From Bog-793 sp963823945 (lineage in GTDB: Bacteria; Actinomycetota; Acidimicrobiia; Acidimicrobiales; Bog-793), in assembly GCA_963823945.1 (NCBI GenBank), contig CAWGNK010000014.1, positions 248,001 through 312,000 of the forward strand: DNA of 64,000 bases. Direction: 5' to 3'. This document shows, one piece after another, positions 59,527 through 64,000 of this stretch (positions within the stretch are counted from its first letter, which is position 1; each line of letters starts with the position of its first letter). Both the position numbers and the translations under genes were made by a program. The notes under the pieces were generated by a model that was not told the origin of the DNA, did no database searches, and was given only the letters and a program-made list of their open reading frames with translations.

Positions 59527-60366
59527 TCAGCGGTCGCTGTCGAACCGGCGGCCGGAGGCACGCGCGCTGCGGTGGCGGCCGGCGCGCTTGGGGTGGCCGG
59601 CCGTGGGCTCGCCGGTCGCGCCGAACACGACGCGCAGGCGGGTCGACAGCGGGACGAGGTCGCGCCGTACCCGGCGGGGCTGGTCGGCACGAAGGGCCGG
59701 GCGCCACGGGTGGGTGCCGGCGCGGGCGGGGGATCCGGCCTGCCGCGTGGCCGCGGTCGCCTGCGCCCAGACCCGGCGGAACCGCCCGACGCAGGTCAGC
59801 GCGGTCAGCGTGAGCAACGTCAGCAGCAGGGGCACGAGGGCCACCGGCGCGAAGAAGGCGATGAACAGCGTGCAGCCGAGGAAGATGAGGCGCTCGGCGC
59901 GTTCCATCATCCCGCCCTGGGCCTTGAACCCGAGCGACTCGGCCTTGGCGCGCTGGTACGAGACGACGCTGCTCACCGCGAGGATCCCGATCGGCACGAG
60001 GGCGGCATTGGCGTCGTGCGCCCGGATGAAGTACCAGGCCAGCCCGCCGAAGATCAACGCGTCGGCGACGCGGTCGGCAACCGAGTCGAAAAATGCCCCG
60101 CGGGGCGAGGCGGTCCCCGCCGCCTTGGCGACGTGCCCGTCGAGGGTGTCCATCAGCCCGCCGATGATGATCAGCGCGACCCCGACGATGAACCAGTGGT
60201 AGGCGATGAGCACGGCGGTTCCCGCCGCGAGGAGCACGCCGGTCGTCGTGACCGCGTCGGCGCTGATTCCCAGCGCGACCATCCGCTGGCCGAGCGAACG
60301 CCGCGCCCGTGCCGGGGGCACGGCATCGCCCCCGCTCGCCTTCTTGCCCCGCCGGCCGTCGATCAT
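59527..60366 (-). CDS. pgsA: Phosphatidylinositol phosphate synthase PgsA
   Basis: 279 aa CDP-alcohol phosphatidyltransferase that joins CDP-diacylglycerol with inositol phosphate. Motif DTLDGHVAK, then RGAFFDSVADR; the usual Arg after DGxxA is Lys here. Six transmembrane segments and a long basic, disordered C-terminal tail not typical of the family. AGGAGGGG just before the ATG. Confidence 0.9.
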   Translation of the reverse strand: MIDGRRGKKASGGDAVPPARARRSLGQRMVALGISADAVTTTGVLLAAGTAVLIAYHWFIVGVALIIIGGLMDTLDGHVAKAAGTASPRGAFFDSVADRVADALIFGGLAWYFIRAHDANAALVPIGILAVSSVVSYQRAKAESLGFKAQGGMMERAERLIFLGCTLFIAFFAPVALVPLLLTLLTLTALTCVGRFRRVWAQATAATRQAGSPARAGTHPWRPALRADQPRRVRRDLVPLSTRLRVVFGATGEPTAGHPKRAGRHRSARASGRRFDSDR

Positions 60367-60448
60367 CGCCCCTCCTGCTCGGGCGCGATCAACGCTACCA
60401 GGGACGACGGAAATGCTGGCCGTGGCACGGTTTCCGGACCGTTCCCCG

Positions 60449-60985
60449 TCACCCGGGCCAGGCCGCGACGATCCGGCGCCAGCTCTCGGCCAACGCCTCC
60501 GGCAGCACGCGCACCGAGGCGACGGCGGTCATGAAGTTCGTGTCCCCCACCCAGCGCGGCACGGCGTGGAGGTGCAGGTGGTCCGGCAACCCCGCCCCGG
60601 CGGCGCGGCCGAGGTTGGCGCCGAGGTTGAGGCCGTCCGGGCTGTAGGCGCGCTGCAGCGCGGCCGCCGCGTCGAGGGTCGTCGCCCACAGCTCGGCGCT
60701 CTCGGTGGCGTCCAGTTCGCCCAGCCGGCGCAGGTGCCGGGTCGGCAGGACGAGGAGGTGCCCGCTCGCGTACGGGTAGGCGTTGAGGATGACCGCCGTG
60801 TGCGGCCCGCGGTGCACGACGTAGCGCTCGTCGGCGTCGGCGGCGGCGAGGATCCGGCAGAACACGCAGTTCTCGGGCGAACCCCCGCCGGTGGGCTCGG
60901 CCGACTCCTCGGGTGGCCCGAAGGTGTCGGACACCGACGTCACGTAGTCCGAGCGCCAGCCGGCCCAGAGGTGGTCGAGGGTCAC
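60449..60985 (-). CDS. HIT-family nucleotide phosphorylase/hydrolase
   Basis: 178 aa. HIT motif HLHLHAV near 137-143, CVFCRIL zinc pair and NAYPYASGHLLVLP typical of the actinobacterial AP4A phosphorylase homologue (Rv2613c). GTG overlaps the thrS stop. Upstream of pgsA as in mycobacteria. Confidence 0.9.
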   Translation of the reverse strand: MTLDHLWAGWRSDYVTSVSDTFGPPEESAEPTGGGSPENCVFCRILAAADADERYVVHRGPHTAVILNAYPYASGHLLVLPTRHLRRLGELDATESAELWATTLDAAAALQRAYSPDGLNLGANLGRAAGAGLPDHLHLHAVPRWVGDTNFMTAVASVRVLPEALAESWRRIVAAWPG

Positions 60986-62988
60986 GTCGCGCCGTCCTCG
61001 GGCCGGCCGCGGGTCGCGACCTCCCCGGAAAGCCGGGCGAGAAACGCCTCGAGCGCCACCCCGCGCTCGGGCGTCGTCGCCCCGCGGGCGTTCACGCCGA
61101 CGGAGCCGTCGCGCTCATCGTCGTCGCCGACGACGAGGATGTACGGCACCTTCTCGAGCTTGGCCCGGCGCACCCGCGCCCCCAACGGTTCGGCGGCCTC
61201 GTCGGTCTCGACCCGGAACCCGGCCCCGGCCAGCCGGCTGGTCACCGCGGCGGCGTAGGCGGCGTTGGCGTCGCGCACCGGGAGCACGCGGACCTGGACC
61301 GGCATGAGCCAGGTCGGCAGCGCCCCGGCGTAGTGCTCGAGCAGGATGGCGAAGAACCGCTCGACCGACCCGAACAGCGCCCGGTGGATCATCTGGGGCC
61401 GGTGCCGCTCGTTGTCGGCGCCGACGAAGCCGAGGTCGAAGCGGTTCGGCAGCTGGAAGTCGACCTGCAGCGTCGACAGCTGCCAGCGCCGGCCGATGGC
61501 GTCGCGGATGTGCACGTCGATCTTCGGGGCGTAGAACGCACCCTCCCCTTCGGCGACGACGTAGGGGATCTCCGCCGCCTCGAGGGCACTGCGCAGCGCG
61601 GCGGTCGCCTGGTCCCACTCGGCGACCTCACCGACGAACTTCTCCGGCCTGGTCGAGAGCTCGGCCTCGAACTCGGTGAGCCCGAAGGCGCGCAGCACCT
61701 CGAGGACGAAAGCGAGCAGCGAGCGAAGTTCCCCGGCGAGCTGGTCGGGCGCGCAGAAGATGTGCGCGTCGTCCTGGGTGATGCAGCGCACCCGGGTCAG
61801 GCCGTGCAGCACCCCGGAGCGCTCGAAGCGGTAGACGGTGCCGAACTCGAAGTACCGCAGCGGCAAGTCCCGATACGACCTCCCCCGGTCCTTGTAGATG
61901 AGGATGTGCATCGGGCAGTTCATCGGCTTCAGGTAGTAGGTGGCGCCCTCCATCTCCATCGGCGGGTACATGCTCGCCGCGTACCAGCCCAGGTGGCCCG
62001 AGGACTCGTAGAGGGTCGACTTCGTGATGTGCGGCGTCCACACCTGCTCGTAACCGTGGGCGAGGTGCATCCCCAGCGCGAAGTCCTCCATCAGCTGGCG
62101 CACGAGGGCGCCTCTCGGGTGGAAGACCGGCAACCCGCCGCCGATCTCCGGCGGGAAGTGGAAAAGGTCGAGCTCCATGCCGAGCCGGCGGTGGTCGCGC
62201 CGCTCGGCCTCCTCGAGCCGGTGGAGGTACTCGGCGAGCGCCGCCGCGGACTCCCAGGCGGTGCCGTAGATCCGCTGCAGCTGTGGCAGGCGCTCGTCGC
62301 CGTGCCAGTACGAGCCGGCGACCCGCGTCAGCTTGAAGTGCCCGAGCCGGCCGGTCGTGGGCACGTGCGGGCCGCGGCACAGGTCGACGAACTCGGGGGT
62401 GTTGCGGTACGTCGTCACGGCCGCCCCGCCGACGGCGGCCTCGGCCGCGAAGTCGGGGTCCGCCTCCCCGTGGGCCGTGGCGACTCCGGCGATGATCTCC
62501 TGCTTGAACGGCTGGTCGGCGAAGAGAGCCAGCCCCTCGTCGATCGAGCGCTCCTCCCGGACGAAGGGCTGGTCGGCGGCGATGATCGCACGCATCTGCG
62601 CCTCGATCGCCGGCAGGTCCTCGTTCGAGAAGCGCTTGGAGTCGGGCAGCTCGAAGTCGTAGTAGAAGCCGTCCTCGATCGCCGGCCCGATCGCGAGGCG
62701 CGCCCCCGGGTAGACGGCGAGGACCGCCTGGGCCATCACGTGCGACGTCGAGTGGCGGATCACCGTGCGGCCCTCGTCGGCTCCCCCGGTGATGATCCGC
62801 ACGACGTCGCCCTCGGCGAGCGTGGTGCCGAGATCGACGAGGACCCCGTTCACCTCGGCGGCGACGGCGTCCGCCGCGAGCCGCTTGCCGATCGAAGCGG
62901 CGAGGTCGGCCGCCGTCGAGCCGCGGGCCACCTCGCGCGTCGAGCCGTCAGGTACGGCGACGGTGATGTTCGGCGGCGGATCTCCCAC
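60982..62988 (-). CDS. thrS: Threonyl-tRNA synthetase
   Basis: 668 aa class II synthetase. TGS domain (1-65), editing domain with HSTSH, catalytic core with motif 2 around RYFEFGTVYRFERSG, and the C-terminal anticodon domain with PVRDAN. Complete. GTG start with GGGGG upstream; no T-box leader is visible. Confidence 0.96.
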   Translation of the reverse strand: MGDPPPNITVAVPDGSTREVARGSTAADLAASIGKRLAADAVAAEVNGVLVDLGTTLAEGDVVRIITGGADEGRTVIRHSTSHVMAQAVLAVYPGARLAIGPAIEDGFYYDFELPDSKRFSNEDLPAIEAQMRAIIAADQPFVREERSIDEGLALFADQPFKQEIIAGVATAHGEADPDFAAEAAVGGAAVTTYRNTPEFVDLCRGPHVPTTGRLGHFKLTRVAGSYWHGDERLPQLQRIYGTAWESAAALAEYLHRLEEAERRDHRRLGMELDLFHFPPEIGGGLPVFHPRGALVRQLMEDFALGMHLAHGYEQVWTPHITKSTLYESSGHLGWYAASMYPPMEMEGATYYLKPMNCPMHILIYKDRGRSYRDLPLRYFEFGTVYRFERSGVLHGLTRVRCITQDDAHIFCAPDQLAGELRSLLAFVLEVLRAFGLTEFEAELSTRPEKFVGEVAEWDQATAALRSALEAAEIPYVVAEGEGAFYAPKIDVHIRDAIGRRWQLSTLQVDFQLPNRFDLGFVGADNERHRPQMIHRALFGSVERFFAILLEHYAGALPTWLMPVQVRVLPVRDANAAYAAAVTSRLAGAGFRVETDEAAEPLGARVRRAKLEKVPYILVVGDDDERDGSVGVNARGATTPERGVALEAFLARLSGEVATRGRPEDGAT

Positions 62989-63078
62989 ACGTTGACCCCC
63001 GGTTCGGCGGAATGCAACGCTTCTTTGGCGCTGCTGGTGCGTGACAGCCTAATGGGTCGCCGGGGGCCGCCTTTGGAC

Positions 63079-64000
63079 TCAGGACTCCACGCCGAGCAGC
63101 GCCGCGGCCCGTGAGACGCCTGCGCCCGCCCGGGCGGCGGCGTCGATGGCCCGCAGCGCGCCGGGTGTGTCGAGGTCGTCGTCCAGCCGGGCCCGCACCT
63201 CGTCGAGCGCGCCGTCGCCCTGGCCGGCCCGGCGCCAGGCGGCGAGGCGGACGTTCGCCGCCTCGAGGAGCCGTTCCTCCCAGTCGAGCTCGGTGCGGTA
63301 GTGGTGGTCGAAAAGGGCGAGCCGCAGCGCCGCCGGCTCGTAGCTGGCGAGCAGGTCGCCGACGAAGACGAGATTGCCCCGCGACTTCGCCATCTTCTCG
63401 CCGCCGAGGCGGACCATGGCCACGTGCATCCAGTGCCGGACGAAGGTCTCCCCCGTCGCCGCCTCCGACTGCGCCACCTCGCACTCGTGGTGCGGGAAGA
63501 TGAGGTCGGTACCGCCGCCGTGGAGGTCGATCGTCGGGCCGAGCTCGCGCATCGCCAGCGCCGAGCACTCGATGTGCCAGCCGGGGCGCCCCGGCCCCCA
63601 CATCGAGTCCCAGGCCGGCTCGTCGGCGAGCGACGGCTGCCAGAGCACGAAGTCGAGGGGGTCGCGCTTCGCCGGGTCGTCGACCCGGCCGCCGCGCTCG
63701 GCGGCGAGGACGAGCATCTCGTCCCGGGACAGCCCGCTCACGCGGCCGAAACGCGGGAACGACGAGACCTCGAAGTAGACCGCCCCCCCGGCCCGGTAGG
63801 CGTGGCCGGAGCCCAGCACCATCCCGACGAAGCCGAGGATGTCCGGGATCGCCGAGGTCGCGCGCGGCTCGGCGAAGCTCTCCAACAGCCCCAGGGCCCG
63901 CATCTGGCGGTCGAAGCGGGCCGTCTCGTCGGTCGCGAGGTCGAGGTAGTGCACGCCGAGGCGGCGCGCCTTGGCCAGGATGTCGTCGTCGACGTCGGTC
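63079..64000 (-). CDS. mshC: MshC, cysteine ligase of mycothiol synthesis (partial)
   Basis: Runs off the right edge; the visible part is the C-terminal 306 residues. Homologous to cysteinyl-tRNA synthetase, with GWHIECSAL and FPHHECEVAQSEA holding zinc and active-site residues and KMAKSRGN in place of KMSKS. After it only about 95 residues remain, too short for the tRNA-binding end of CysRS, and the end (LDDDLDTPGALRAIDAA) matches MshC. It joins cysteine to GlcN-inositol. Confirmation needs the missing N-terminus. Confidence 0.82.
   Translation of the reverse strand, partial: TDVDDDILAKARRLGVHYLDLATDETARFDRQMRALGLLESFAEPRATSAIPDILGFVGMVLGSGHAYRAGGAVYFEVSSFPRFGRVSGLSRDEMLVLAAERGGRVDDPAKRDPLDFVLWQPSLADEPAWDSMWGPGRPGWHIECSALAMRELGPTIDLHGGGTDLIFPHHECEVAQSEAATGETFVRHWMHVAMVRLGGEKMAKSRGNLVFVGDLLASYEPAALRLALFDHHYRTELDWEERLLEAANVRLAAWRRAGQGDGALDEVRARLDDDLDTPGALRAIDAAARAGAGVSRAAALLGVES

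Noticed and set aside
62989..63078. T-box leader before thrS
   Set aside because: The gap is only 90 bp with no T-box sequence or specifier stem.
60913..63114. Long plus-strand frame opposite thrS
   Set aside because: Shadow of thrS; composition is typical of antisense frames and no motif is present.
1..64000. CRISPR arrays, rRNA, tRNA, prophage
   Set aside because: No regularly spaced repeats, no rRNA-like or cloverleaf sequence and no phage structural genes were seen by eye on either strand.

Overview
The window is very GC-rich DNA from an actinobacterium. A complete Pup-proteasome system (pafA, prcB, prcA, pup, dop, mpa), mycothiol synthesis (mshC), F420 synthesis (fbiC) and phosphatidylinositol mannoside synthesis (pgsA, PatA-like, pimA) sit together in blocks resembling the mycobacterial chromosome. 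The long ThyX-like protein, the acidic DUF4193-type zinc-ribbon protein, the missing pafB/pafC and the many TAnnnT-then-start-codon (leaderless) arrangements suggest a deep-branching actinobacterium. Acidimicrobiia is my best guess, by inference only; no rRNA or tRNA gene is present to settle it.

Layout. 0-6.4 kb: an alpha/beta hydrolase, secreted proteins of unknown role, a protein with an internal duplication, and a TrpB2-type tryptophan synthase beta chain. 6.6-11.3 kb: a methyltransferase followed by a minus-strand cluster of four exported proteins (fibronectin-III-like, TasA/camelysin-like, and two with C-terminal membrane anchors) headed by a PIG-L deacetylase. Strong hairpins separate several of these genes; this is the best candidate for an undescribed cell-surface system. 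11.3-15.7 kb: a long structured intergenic region, a large low-complexity protein, a NUDIX hydrolase and the DUF4193-type pair. 16-30.7 kb: the housekeeping block ThyX-like / HelY / TatC / TatA / LepB / PafA / PrcA / PrcB / Pup / Dop / Mpa / ferredoxin / TrmI and three small membrane proteins. 30.9-37.7 kb: transaldolase, zwf, pgl, fbiC and a LOG-family protein in one run.

38-47.6 kb is an accessory region of visibly lower GC: a cupin, small membrane proteins, an uncharacterised protein, two zinc sugar-alcohol dehydrogenases, secreted proteins including a six-repeat beta-propeller, an MFS transporter and an IS110 transposase. 47.6-64 kb returns to the core: thiD, serS, secF-secD-yajC, ruvB-ruvA-ruvC, yebC, an M48 peptidase, pimA, PatA-like acyltransferase, pgsA, a HIT hydrolase, thrS, and mshC running off the end.

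How it works together. Pup is conjugated by PafA, removed by Dop, recognised by Mpa and fed to PrcAB. Tat, Sec (SecDF/YajC) and LepB form the export machinery that the many secreted proteins need. The pentose-phosphate genes are coupled to fbiC by a 4-bp overlap. Two genes carry apparent single-base frameshifts (pimA near 58.4 kb, the LOG gene near 36.69 kb), either assembly errors or real lesions. A recurrent TAGGGT-type -10 box lies in front of prcB, dop and mpa, with close variants at pafA and other genes.
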